From Rhyacophila brunnea (taxonomy: Eukaryota > Arthropoda > Insecta > Trichoptera > Rhyacophilidae): 64,000 nucleotides of DNA. Under the pieces are notes generated by a model. The model searched no databases. It saw only the letters and a program-made list of their open reading frames with translations, and was not told the DNA's origin. Numbering within the stretch: the first letter of the stretch is position 1; each line of letters opens with the position of its first letter. The translations under genes and the position numbers were made by a program. Shown here in pieces: positions 46,970 through 57,739 of this stretch. The DNA lies in assembly GCA_022495005.1 (NCBI GenBank), contig JAGYXB010001095.1, positions 1,426,001 to 1,490,000 of the forward strand, read 5' to 3'.

Positions 46970-47941
46970 TCTTATTTGAAAAATCGCCGTCAATTTGTTG
47001 ATTACCATGGGAATGAATCGCGGATTTTTAGAACAAACTCTGGTGTTCCTCAAGGTTCAAATCTTGGCCCAATTTTGTTTTAAATATTTTTTGATGATAT
47101 TGTCAAAGTTATAACCAATTCTTCTTGTTTGCTATTCGCAGATGATCTTAAACTTTTTCGAACTATTGAAACTCCATTATGCTGTGCGATGTTGCAGTCT
47201 GACCTAGATGCTATCTCGCAATGGTCTATCTTAAATAAACTTGAATTCGCTACCTCCAAATGTAATATTATTTCATTCAATCGTTCAAGGCACACCTTAT
47301 TGTTCCCATACACATTGTCTGGTATAATATTGAGTAGGGTAACGGAGATAAAAGATTTGGGAGTATTGTATGATACAAAGTTCACTTTCAATCAGCATAT
47401 TCTTAACATCAGTACTAGATCTAGCAAAATGCTTGGTTTTGTTATGAGGGTTTCAAAATCATTCGAAAACGTCTGAGTGCTACGTACATTATACGTATCA
47501 TTTGTGTTGAGTATTCTTGAATATGCCAGCATTATTTGGAGTCCTAATAGGTTCATGCACACAATTAAGCTGGATCGAGTCCACAATAGATTTCTTAGAT
47601 TTCTCTACTTAAGAACATACGGGTTCTTTCCTTATGATAATGACAATAAAATGAATTTCCCGACTCGTTTTCTTCTGGGTATGCTATCAATGCAATCCCT
47701 GTCTACCCGAAGAGTGATTGTTCTTTTAAAGCATTTCTTTTTACTTCTTCGTGGGTTCATTTACAATCCGTATATACTGGCAAATATTAATTTTCATGTT
47801 CCCACCAATATCACTCGTAGCTCCACGGTCTTCAAGATACCTCGTCGCAGGACAGATGTTATGTTTCATGATGCTGTGTATCGTGCAATTAGCTTATTTG
47901 ATGGCACCATAAAGGTTGATTTGTTTTTATTAATTATATAA
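46970..47941 (+). pseudogene. LINE ORF2 reverse transcriptase to C-terminus, two in-frame stops
   Basis: One continuous frame reads SYLKNRRQFV, then SGVPQGSNLGPILF (RT motif), then LLFADDLKLF with the catalytic FADD box, and downstream FATSKCNIISF and DLGVLYDTKFTF. It finishes in the C-terminal block ending SSTVFKIPRRRTDVMFHDA. A TAA follows GPILF near 47080, and a TGA lies at 47474-47476. Near 47930 a one-base difference from copy 1 ends the frame early. The endonuclease and N-terminal RT are absent, so it is inactive. Confidence 0.88.
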
Positions 47942-48134
47942 TGTTTGTAGACGTTTTAAATAGGATAAATTTATAATTGTATATATTATCATATTTCTTT
48001 AATATTTACACATGCTGTCTTTTCCACTTTCTTGTCATATTAGTTGTTAATTGTAATTAAGATATTTTTATATATTTGTATGTATTATGTATTATGGCGC
48101 ATTGGCCAAAAGCTGTAATGCCGTAATACTCTTT

Positions 48135-48152
48135 TTTTATAAATAAATAAAA

Positions 48153-48227
<75 letters not shown>

Positions 48228-48228
48228 A
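48135..48228 (+). repeat. (TAAA)n tail microsatellite
   Basis: More than twenty tandem AAAT-type units forming the 3' tail of the LINE copy. In copy 1 the same tail is only about 20 bases. Confidence 0.95.
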
Positions 48229-48239
48229 AGAATAAATGA

Positions 48240-48730
48240 TTTTTAAATGACATACAGATCGTAGCTTGTTATATGTAGTATAGGTATATTTTTTTAATAA
48301 TATGACATGCCACGATGCCCAATCACGATAGTACCAACTTATAGGTTATTTGACTACCTGTAGGCCATTATAGAATAATAGCAGTTAAACTATTACAGAA
48401 CAATCCGAGTTATAATACCGGAAATCGATCCCGGAATCGACGTATAAGAAGAGGTGAGCCTCGCATTGCAGTACAAAGTTCTCAATATTTTATATTAAAC
48501 TAGCTGAAGTAACCAGCTTCGCACGTGGTCATTTCATTGGTTGAAGTAGGTATATAGCTTACTTAACAAAAGGATAATAATTACATTCCTCGTAATCTGT
48601 ATGTATACAAAATGTCAAAATGAGAATAATTCTGACATACTAGCCAAACAAAAGAATATAAAATCGAATCCAAAATATGCAAACATTTGAATTGGCATGA
48701 AAAATAATTATTTGAACAAACAAACTTTGT
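48240..48730. other. gene-free stretch
   Basis: Nothing firm. At 48415-48480 the minus strand has a faint tRNA/box B-like phrase (GGGATCGATTTCC). Near 48500 AAACTAGCTGAAGTAACCAG recalls the start of a common insect repeat that I cannot name. Confidence 0.35.
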
Positions 48731-48734
48731 ATTT

Positions 48735-49220
48735 TATTACAACGTTTTTATTAGCTCCTATTCTTGTTTGTCCGGTGGTTGATTTTCCAGTACAAATCTT
48801 GCAATCGATGTTTAACTAACTTCCCGACTAGCTAGATATTTGAAACATTTATAATATATCAAAACACGATGCCAATGCATTCTTTTATTACTTTTAGCAA
48901 TCTTTAAGTAGAATTGAATTCATTTTCAGTTAATTCTGTTTTGTATGGAAAGTTATTTCAGAAAAATCTGTAAAAAGTAAAAGACTATTATTGGTTGCTA
49001 AGGGGGTGGTCCTTGCAACTAAATTATTAATATATACGTGCGTTACTGTGGAAATCAAAATGAAATGTCAAAATGACATTTCAGTATTATATATTTGTTT
49101 GTTTGTTTTTTATTTACTTCATATCAAGTACAAGTTTGAGCATATTCAGCATATTAATTCAACAGAAAATTTATAAACGTTGTACCTTTATAAAAAGTTC
49201 TTTTTATCATGTAATTATTT
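48735..49220 (+). repeat. four-copy unclassified element, copy 3
   Basis: Same orientation as copy 1 and full length: GTTTTTATTAGCTCCTATTC, AACTTCCCGACTAGCTAGAT, ATGCCAATGCATTCTTTTA, TTCAGTTAATTCTGTTTTG, GGTTGCTAAGGGGGTGGTCC, and TTTTTATCATGTAATT at the end. Two overlapping plus frames (48991-49176 and 49073-49279) lie within it but are not conserved between copies. Confidence 0.78.
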
Positions 49221-49331
49221 TATATGTAGTTGTTAGTTTAGGTCAAGTAGGAAAAGAAAATCAACCAAACATATGTTGACTTTTATAGATGGATGTATAA
49301 GAAGGCGGCTGTCAGGCCGACTATGTAGATA

Positions 49332-49893
49332 ATATCGTCACCGTTCAGGCAAAGGTCACCAACCCTGAAAATGGCAGTTTTGAGTTGAGTATGTCACCCG
49401 AAGCGTAAAATTATGTTCTTTAAGATGCAAAACTCACCACGGTACATTAGTTAGTAACATTTTGCTTAAATCCGAATTATTTGTTTTTCACTAAATGACT
49501 TTCGATAAAATCTTAACAATCAAAAGTCCATTATAGGTGAATAGATATTATTGACTTTATAAAAAAAATCCTTCGTTATAAATATACAAGCAAAAGTCAC
49601 TATTACTGATCCTTCTTTTGGCTAACATTGTTCAGATTATTAACAAGCAAAAGTCACCAAACCATAATTGAGCTACCTTGCCTCCTTCAAAACCTTCCAG
49701 ATGTTTTAATTAGCATCAAAAAGTAAAATTACCTTAAAGAAATTATTAGGAAGACATGAGAAAATAATTTAATGTAGATAAAACCTTAAAAACATTAAAA
49801 TCTGATTTTTCCTGCATTTTCAAATATTCAAATTGCGATATCTCAAAACTATGTTTTTAGGGTTGGTGACTTTTGCCTGAACAGTGACGATAT
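49332..49893. mobile_element. TIR DNA element, about 40-bp inverted ends
   Basis: The left end ATATCGTCACCGTTCAGGCA, then AAGGTCACCAACCCTGAAAA, is matched in inverted order at the right end with few differences. The 562-bp interior has no long frame but repeats the subterminal phrase CAAAAGTCACCA/CAAAAGTCACTA (near 49590 and 49645). Flanks suggest a short AT target site such as TA, so the superfamily is not certain. It is non-autonomous. Confidence 0.82.
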
Positions 49894-49899
49894 GATGTA

Positions 49900-52110
49900 T
49901 GTATGTAATTAGCGAAGGAAATAACAATCAAACAGTTCAATAATTAACAGTAGGCAAAAAATTAAACTCTATAAAAAGCTTAGGGTTCATTATAATCCAT
50001 CATTTATTATAACCACTGCTATATGAAGGCTTCTCAAAGCTAATTCCATTCATCTAGAATCTAGATCCATAAAACTGAAACATTTTTGACTGTTTATCAA
50101 TATCACAGATAAATAATAACCTTGTTATACAATACTTAGTGAAAGGAATGAAGTGTACTCCAAATATTAATATCACTATATCCTAAACTACAGGATTAAT
50201 AAAAAATACATCAAATATAATCTTACTTTGAACATAGTCAAATAAAAAATATGTTACTGGGTTGTTTTTTCTTACTTTTTTACCCTAGGGTTTAGAGTGT
50301 ATACGGCAATAAAATATTAGTACATAAACCGTTAATGGAAAATAATACACCGTAATATACGTAATATGTAGCACATAAACATTTTAGAGACTGTTTTAGG
50401 GATATTAAGATATTACAAGTTCTACAACGTATCGCATCATACTTAAATTAAATATTTTGTAGCAACAAGATGTGTTTGGATAAGGCATTATTGTTGTAGC
50501 CGTTCCTATTGTAAGAATATGAGTAGGTACGTTAATTTTTTTTAACTCAGTGGGTACACAGTTAATACCACGACATGAATTAACGCATTAAACACACTTG
50601 TAATTTACGCATTTGAGCATAATACTTTCACATAGGTCTAATATGTTTACTTCGCCCATTAGCCCATAATTAGAGAAAAGTCTATAGATAGAATACGTTA
50701 AACATAATAGGACAAAGCGAATGGTGATAATTGGTGACAATTTAGAAACGTACCACAGGTAAAATCCATATAAAGTTGATTGGTACCTAATCCCATTACC
50801 ATTTTTTTTACCACTGGAAAAACAAAAGAAAATATGTGATGTATGTGAAAGTCGATGGCCCAGTATTATACAGTAACAACTTAACTTAACAAAAAACGTA
50901 GTTTTAAGATAATCATGTTTTAATATTTGAATATTTTACAATACACAAGATTTGAGAAGTTTTAAAAGGAACCATGTCAGAATGTATCTATCCAAAATTG
51001 AAACGTATGGTCAATCGCCAGTTTTAAATGGAAATAATTCGAAATGGATCTGTACAAAACTGGTTTTGATTGAAAGTTAGTAAAATTTCCTATTGGTATT
51101 GTGGCTCTCATTTTTATGAATATTTTGATACCAATATCGCGAAATGTCGAATTTTTGACTTGCTACCGTTCAATACTGGGTCATCGAAGTATTGTTTCTT
51201 CCAAATACCTAATGTTTTTAAAATTGGAACTGCGCAAAAGCCTCGTGCGCATTTCAGGTTCCAAATTTGAAAAATATTAAATTTATCAAAGATTTACTTT
51301 AAAGAGAGCAAAACGTAAACATAAAAAGTAGCACACTCGAAAGTTAAGTCCCTCTCATACCCACCGTACGTAAGTAATATTCTTTCGAACAATGACTTCA
51401 ATCATGAACCTTTTGTCGGAGCCCTCAAAGCGGCAGGACTTGAAAAGAAAACAATTCAACAAAAGGTAACGGGGGATGGGGGTGGTTAGCACAACAGTGA
51501 AATGCCGCGCAAAGTATAATGGCGAAGTCGAAAAGTCAACGCAGGCCGCCAACATACAAAACCATTATAAATGTAAATAAGCCAAATCAAACTGTCGCGA
51601 CGTATCTCTCGTACCGCTTGAAAGGGGAAATGCACTGTCTAAGACAGGAAATGACATCAACTTTTGATATCTTGATATACGATATTACAATAGATCTACT
51701 TACATTCTTTAGAACATCGCTAATAGGATATTAAAGTGCTTTAAAATAGCTTATTGTAACAGGAAAGAGGTAAAAAACCGATAAAAGTCGATTTTTGAAG
51801 TTAAAGCTTTTTCGTGCGGTACACAAAAATGAACGGTATGATGAATACCTATTTTCAGTAATGCAAAACCATCGTGATTTACTTGAGAAAAGCAGTGGGC
51901 AGTATCGATGTTTATATTACTATATTATAAAACGCGCACGCTGCCGATTACGCTATTCCGAGCACTGGGTAAGTTCCAATTTATATATATACTTATATAA
52001 TATAGGAATTAAATACTGCAGAGACCAATAAAATATCGCTTTTTTTAATGTTAGTTTGCGTTATTGTTGACAAATGGTAATAAAATATTGTTATTATATT
52101 TGTTTGAAAA
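49900..52110. other. gene-free stretch
   Basis: Mostly AT-rich. A less AT-rich patch at about 51340-51600 has opposing short frames (51355-51555 minus, 51519-51734 plus) without motifs. Nothing else recognised. Confidence 0.45.
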
Positions 52111-52116
52111 TGTTAT

Positions 52117-52480
52117 TTCAATTTCAATTTCAATTTATTTATTTTTACATATTGTGGACATTACAAATTATAAGTTTAAGACGTTCACAACATGACATAA
52201 AAAAAGAGATAGATAATATGTTATTAAACAAATATGTACATACAAAAATATTAATTATATAGGTACATGGAAATACACCGGATGAGTTAAGCAGACCCTA
52301 TTTTAAAAATTTATAAAATAACGTCCACCTATACTCATCCTCACGTAGGTGGAATATATCAACACCCGAAGCAATTTCGTTGAACATAGCTATCGCCCTC
52401 CCAATTGGCATTACCAGTGGCAGGTTGGTTCTGCACCTTGGGAGAATAAACAACTGATGTTCTCTATTTCTAAGATAAGT
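52117..52480 (-). mobile_element. LINE 3' end (second Jockey-like family), copy B
   Basis: Minus-strand C-terminal frame plus 3' untranslated region, ending in AT-rich repeats with three TTTCAA units at the tail (52117 region). Arrangement and distances match copy A at 11681. Confidence 0.78.
52298..52480 (-). pseudogene. LINE ORF C-terminal fragment
   Basis: The minus frame reads TYLRNREHQLFILPRCRTNL, PLVMPIGRAIAMFNEIASGV, then DIFHLREDEYRWTLFYKFLK and a TAG (52298-52300). It corresponds residue for residue to 11874-12071 with conservative changes. This shows that both derive from a translated LINE ORF and are not random similarity. Confidence 0.75.
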
Positions 52481-52509
52481 AAAAAGGAAGAACCCCTCAG
52501 TTTTTTTTA

Positions 52510-54280
52510 AAATGAGTTTTATTGGATGATAACATCTAATACTACTAATTAATACACGCTTTATCCAAAGGATATTAGCTGCAATTGCTGAATAATTATC
52601 TAATTTTAACTTATATAAGTACCTATTTTTTTTTTGAAAGAATAGAGTGAAGTGGGAAATAAGTCCCTTTTCCGCTATACTGTCGAATAGAATATAAGTA
52701 CTTTAATTTTATTGAATAATATTTTTTTTTGTAAAAAGGTTTTACAAATAAGATATTTATAATATGGGATCCAGGTGTTTTGAAAATAATAAAAATTTTG
52801 TTTTATTAAGTAAGTATTTTATTTCGAATAAATATCAGGTAAGCATGTTAAAATACTTTAAAAAGATGTGTGCCTGGTAGCTGTAGGTACACGATAAAGA
52901 AAATAAAATGTTTCACTTCCATCGCGTAAGCCCAAACACATATATTTATTAACTACATAAAATACAATGTATTTGATAGATTAAAGATCTTTTTTGATTA
53001 AGATTGCTTCATTGAATATACGCAATAAATATGAAACTCTCAGAAACATACCTCATAGAAAAAATATTTGCACCGAATAGGAAAATACATCACCCTGATT
53101 GTGATAATTGTGTGTTTCTATCTAATGCAAATCTTTATCTAAAATATTTTCTATTGAGTATATTTCTGACGTGTTCCAAAATATGTTTCCCTTCCATAGC
53201 AAATTAGGGATCGTTGAATTGATTGCTTATATTTCGTTGAGCTTTTTATGGGGTAAGATTGTACTGGATAGTATCGTCAATATTCCCAGCGAGAGTTATT
53301 CTGTGTCAAAGTTCCAACAGTTTTTTGATAGGTTTGTTAATGAAAAACTTTATGACGACACTTAATATTAAGTATATAATATTAAGCATATAAATAATTA
53401 ATATATATAATATAAAATTCTTATTTCATTTTGATTAGATAACTCTACATATTATTTAGAATATCTTTCAGAATGTTGTTTTATTATTATAAGTCTTTAA
53501 CTGTGAATATGCCTTCACTGTTGTTATGTTATTGTTGGTAAAACCGCCGGATGAAATCCATTTATATTGACAGCTTTGTGTAACATACTAGGTCGGTTTG
53601 ACTTATGTATAAATCCACATCTGCCACGCTTCCTATCGCGCGAATAATGATAAGTAAAAACCTTCCTAAGCGTAAAAATAAGGGCTTGTTTTTCATCTGG
53701 ACCACTTTTTCTAACCTCAATTATCAAGTATAGCGAGCGGCCGAGACAATTAGACGAGCTAACGACTCGCCCTGGGTAATAAATCATTCAAGAAAATGCC
53801 GCGAGGGGTTTTCGCCGTTCTCCTTTTTTCTGTTTTGCCCAGAGCCATTCACCCAAAAACAATATGAAAAAGAGATTTATGATTGAGATCTTAAGTACAG
53901 ATATAGAGCCTTGCACTTTTGTCTCTCTTTTTACCATAATAACACTTTTGATATATTACAAAAGAACGAAATACTCTGCAGTGCAATTCATTGTGCCTCT
54001 TGCCGTAATTAATAGACGAATACAAAAGACTATATTATTTTTAAAACAGTAGGTAATCAATCAAAAAAGTAAATTATTATACTGAATTTTGAAATGTCTT
54101 TATAATAATAATTGTCCCTGGCCTCACAGCCACGGTTAGGCTTCATTTTCTCAAGTATCATAATCCAAGATCGACCGTCGTCAAATTGCCAAGCGCAAAA
54201 TCTGGACATCGATTCACCGAAGATCAGTACTAGAATATCAGTCCTTCGAATCATATAATATTAACTTACATATTATATTT
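52510..54280. other. gene-free stretch with a less AT-rich block at 53530-53850
   Basis: The block includes an 87-codon minus frame (53524-53787) without a recognisable domain and phrases such as GAGCGGCCGAGACAATTAGA. It could be conserved noncoding DNA. The remainder is AT-rich. Confidence 0.4.
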
Positions 54281-54287
54281 GTTGCCC

Positions 54288-54460
54288 GTGACGGCCGAGC
54301 GTTTACGCGACAGTCTTTCAACATAATGGGTCAAGAATCACAAGACTGGAAAACTCACATGTTGTTTTTGGATGCAGAGTAGGTATGGATCAAATAGGTT
54401 GAACAAGTGGCGAACATTCTTTTCTTGTAAAAACAAAGGTATTTTAATACAACCGTATGC
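54288..54460 (+). mobile_element. SINE1, copy 4 (diverged)
   Basis: GTGACGGCCGAGCGTTTACG matches the box A half. Box B is degraded (GGTCAAGAATCAC). The body phrase GGTTGAACAAGTGGCGAACA, then TTCTTTTCTTGTAAAAAC, identifies the family. It is the oldest of the four copies and abuts the LINE fragment that follows. Confidence 0.7.
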
Positions 54461-54469
54461 GGGCAGAAA

Positions 54470-54967
54470 ATGTCTTTAACAGGCCAAATTAGCATTTATT
54501 CGCAGACATGATTCTCTTGTTGATTTCTTCTGTAATATCATTATGTCGAGAGAACCAAGGTATATAAAACTGTCGACCGTATCAAACGTGTATGCACTAA
54601 TATCTAACTTTGATGCGCCATCTCGTGGTGTGACATAGACAGGCATGTATTTAGTTTTTGCCTTGTTTATTTGTAACCCCAATCTTTTGGTAGAGGCTTC
54701 TAGTGCTGTGAATGCCTTTTTCAGCGCCAATTCTTATATGCCAATGGTGTCGATATCATTGGCATACGCCAGTAGCTGCACAGGCTTAGTAAATATCGTG
54801 CCGCTGCCACGGGCATCAATCTTTGCATCCCGTATCGTTTTTTCTAGCTCAATATTGAAAAGAAGGCATGCCAGAGCGTCACCTTGCCTGAGGCCATTCA
54901 GTGATATAAATGGCTCGGATATTTCCGCTTGAAGCTTCACCCCGCATTGTACTGGTGTCATTGTCAT
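54470..54967 (-). pseudogene. LINE reverse transcriptase fragment with broken YADD box
   Basis: The minus frame reads GLRQGDALACLLFNIELEKT, then VQLLAYANDIDTIG, where the catalytic YADD has become YAND. A TAA (54734-54736) follows. The same frame resumes with AFTALEASTKRLGLQINKAK, then TKYMPV and FDTVDSFIYLGS. Near 54545 a frameshift follows, after which NDITEEINKRIMSANKC is readable in another frame. This is the RT palm-to-thumb region of a common insect LINE type. Stop, frameshift and catalytic change make it inactive. Confidence 0.88.
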
Positions 54968-55033
54968 CTCTACAAGTTTTTACTACCTAATAATTTAATA
55001 ATAATAACAATAACCTTTAATTACCTAATACGG

Positions 55034-55247
55034 TTAACACGGTCCAAGTACGATCCAAGTACACTTGGACCGAGTGCCATCCAAGTGCACTCGTATGAGA
55101 CATCTTCATACTAATTATTCCTATCCAAGCTACTTGGACCGCGTCCTACTCATCCAAGTTAACTTGGATAGGAATAATTAGTATGAAGCTATCACTTGGA
55201 TGGCACTCGATCCAAGTGTACTCGGATCGTACTTGGACCGTGTCAAC
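55034..55247. repeat. foldback element built of CCAAGT/ACTTGG units
   Basis: Inverted arms of about 90 bases start TTAACACGGTCCAAGTACGA on the left. They are mirrored by GTACTTGGACCGTGTCAA on the right. Both arms contain ATACTAATTATTCCTATCCA towards the centre (or its complement). The hexamer CCAAGT or its complement ACTTGG recurs about a dozen times in 214 bases. No coding capacity. Family unknown. Confidence 0.82.
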
Positions 55248-55254
55248 GCGGCTT

Positions 55255-55740
55255 AAGTTAATATTTCGATGCTCGTTTCTAATCAACAATCTTATTATAA
55301 AAATATTAAAATTAAATTATCTTTCATATTATATGATTCGTGTTATAAAAGTTGTATTTTTAATATGAAAGACATATTATATTATCAACGATCTCAAAGT
55401 AATGAACAAAAAAACGATACCTATCTTGAAATATGAACTGAGGTTAAATCAGAACATATCAAATGAAAAAGAAAAGGTATTGGAATTCTGCCTTTCGGCA
55501 AAAAAAAACATACGTGCCTACGGATCGGCCGTCTTCAGTTATTAATAAAACAAATATCCGCCATTTATTTTTCATGCCCCGTGATGTGACACTCTCGTAT
55601 GTCTTCGCGTAATACCGTAGAGATATGAGACGTTGTCACAACATATAGGCTCGGAAAATATGAGCACCAGTCGAAAATAATGTTTCACTAAATCTTATTA
55701 CGTCGCTGTGTCTATAGATATTTTTTTTATGTACAATTGA
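55255..55740. other. gene-free stretch
   Basis: No gene or element recognised. Confidence 0.5.
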
Positions 55741-55746
55741 ATTAAA

Positions 55747-56318
55747 CAGTGACGTCCAGTGGGGGTAGGCAGATTGAGCGTCGCTTGGGGGCGCCAGTTA
55801 CTCGAAGGGCCGCAAATCGATGAGAATCATTTGGCATACTTAGATATAGCTACCTACCTAAACTTAGTAACAACGAAAATGTCTTTTCATTAAAAATATA
55901 AGCTCACTGGTTGGAAACAAAAAATGTATTAATTAACATAAAAGGTTTAACAAGGCTGCAATTTATTTGTCGGGTTCGCGATGTCTAGTATACTTCCGTT
56001 GGCCTTAGACGTCCTATGTCCTTGGTGACGCTTGCAGATCTGTCTGCAGTCAACACTAAAGATGCATGCCCCCTCTTACAGAGCGTTCCATCTACCTATC
56101 TTGGTCCACGATTTTAGTATTACCAGCGTCAAAAAATCCCCACTTGGAAGAAAAATATTTATAAATTAATATTGTATGTTTGAGTGGTAGGTACCTAATG
56201 TATCCAACAAATTTCTTAGATGTTGGAGTCATGAAAGGCTGATCAAAAATACTGTATAAAAAATGGAGCGGCATTTTAGCGCTGCCAAGAGGCGGCATTT
56301 TGTCTAGGGACGTCACTG
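55747..56318. mobile_element. probable hAT-type non-autonomous element
   Basis: The left end CAGTGACGTCC is an exact inverted match of the right end GGACGTCACTG, bounding 572 bases. Flanks GAATTAAA (55739-55746) and GAATTATT (56319-56326) agree at six of eight positions, compatible with an aged 8-bp hAT duplication. CAGTG is a common hAT terminus. No transposase frame is visible inside. The minus frame 56092-56316 is not recognised. Confidence 0.65.
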
Positions 56319-56375
56319 GAATTATTTATGTATTCACGTAACATACTGTATGTCCACCATCGATCAATTATTATA

Positions 56376-57350
56376 ATTTCATTTATTGCGTGCTTGAACA
56401 TAACACAAGTACAAGCTCAAGATGTTCACACCATGACATGAAACCAAAACGGAAGTACCTACATCTAAGTACGCACAAGTTTAAAAAAAAAATCTGTGCG
56501 TGTACTTATACACGCGCGTTAGAAGTTATAATTCTTTGGCGTAACAAAATAAAATAATCTCACACCGCGTTAATCAAAATTCACATCAACCAAAAATATT
56601 ATTAACATTAAGAAGAAAGTCTTCACAAAAACTAAATAATACCAAGTAAAAGTAACGTACCTATCACACTTAAAAATATAAGTAAGCTTAGTTTTGACAG
56701 CTAATCATATAGAAAAGGACGACAATTCACAAAATGAAACAATATTTTTCACCAAGCAAAATAATAAATACTCCTTGGTCTATGGTCACTATGGTCGGCT
56801 ATGATCACATCATTGCGAGAGACGTCATGTTTCAGATCTGTCAAATAAAGTGTGATATTAGATAGAATAGACGTTTTAATAGCCCCATATCAATAAAAAC
56901 TAGAATAAAGGAGGGCCGCGTATTGGAATGGCGCTGGTTTCTTTCTATAGACTTTAACTGAAATCAATAAATAAATAATACAATTATTTCTCGTTGTTTT
57001 TATTTCATTTTCGCCAACAATAATAAATTGGTTGCCTAGGCAACGGAACAATTCTACTATCAAACTTGCGGTTCTATACAGCTAACTGGTTCACAGCTAA
57101 CTTCATACTGTCAATTACTTTCGTAACGGCTCTCAATTTCACTCTCTACCAAACGCCCTAAAAGAAGTATAACTTCAAAAATTGTAAAACAATATTCACC
57201 TAAACTCATCTCACGTAACTGGACTATATTAATACCCAAAGCGATTCGGTTGAATGAACTTATTACCCTCCCAATTGGCATTATCAAGCCACCTTAGATC
57301 TGTACCCTGGTTGAACAAATAACCGATGCTCCCTACATTTTAGATATTAT
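56376..57350 (-). mobile_element. LINE 3' end (second Jockey-like family), copy C, interrupted
   Basis: The 3' untranslated part (56376-56445; plus-strand GATGTTCACACCATGACATG) and the ORF end (about 57180-57350; plus-strand CCTCCCAATTGGCATTATCA) match copies A and B. They lie about 730 bases apart instead of about 190. The extra roughly 550 bases between them is either an inserted sequence or a rearrangement. The coding part is badly decayed, with several stops. Confidence 0.6.
57031..57044. promoter_or_regulatory. X-box-like palindrome (RFX-type site)
   Basis: GTTGCCTAGGCAAC is a perfect 14-bp palindrome. It is very close to the classical RFX X-box consensus (GTTNCCATGGNAAC). It sits in the sequence interrupting LINE copy C. 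No gene start is recognised nearby, so binding and function are inference only. Confidence 0.35.
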
Positions 57351-57371
57351 CATGGTGAAATTATAATCTTT

Positions 57372-57725
57372 TTATCTGGGCGATCTTTAAGTCACGTCAT
57401 CATTTGCTACTCGTAACAATCCAGTGGAACTGCAATCATACTGATCACGGATGTGTTTAGGCCAATACACTTTTACGTTTACCACTGATCTTTTCTTGGA
57501 TGACAAATTGGAGGCAGTAATTTTGTCATCTCATAATTTGGCCAAGGTACTAACTGTAGTTTCCTGGTTTTGGTACAATGCAGAACTTGGTCCTTTCCCA
57601 TTCGATTGAGAAAGTCAATATTTTAGTCTCCGTAGGCTCGTTAATTCCTTAATTTTGAGGATGTGTCTATACAGCCGCACCTCGAAAGCCTCAACTCGAG
57701 ACAACACTACAGCGAAACCAACGCA
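57372..57725 (-). pseudogene. decayed LINE ORF2 C-terminus, relative of 25470-25925
   Basis: The minus-strand sequence aligns along its length with 25555-25870. Corresponding parts are TTTCGAGGTGCGGCTGTATA, TCTCAATCGAATGGGAAAGG and AACCAGGAAACTACAGT, and later GATCAGTATGATTGCAGTTC. In one short frame DQYDCSSTGLLRVANDD parallels DRYECSSTELFRLADDK of the better copy. Indels and stops abound. It lies directly beside LINE copy C on the same strand. Confidence 0.75.
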
Positions 57726-57739
57726 GTTTCAGATATAAG

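Larger units (their letters stand above)
46970..48228 (+). mobile_element. LINE 3' part, Jockey/CR1-like group, copy 2
   Basis: The longest LINE remnant here. It runs from mid reverse transcriptase through the C-terminus and 3' untranslated region to a long (TAAA)n tail. From 47482 onward it is near identical to copy 1 at 4066. The tail is expanded to roughly 100 bases, which may reflect microsatellite growth after insertion. No certain target duplication was found. Confidence 0.88.

Noticed and set aside
48135..48228. CRISPR-like or satellite array
   Set aside because: The array is a simple 4-base repeat forming the tail of a LINE. No spacers or longer units are present anywhere in the window.
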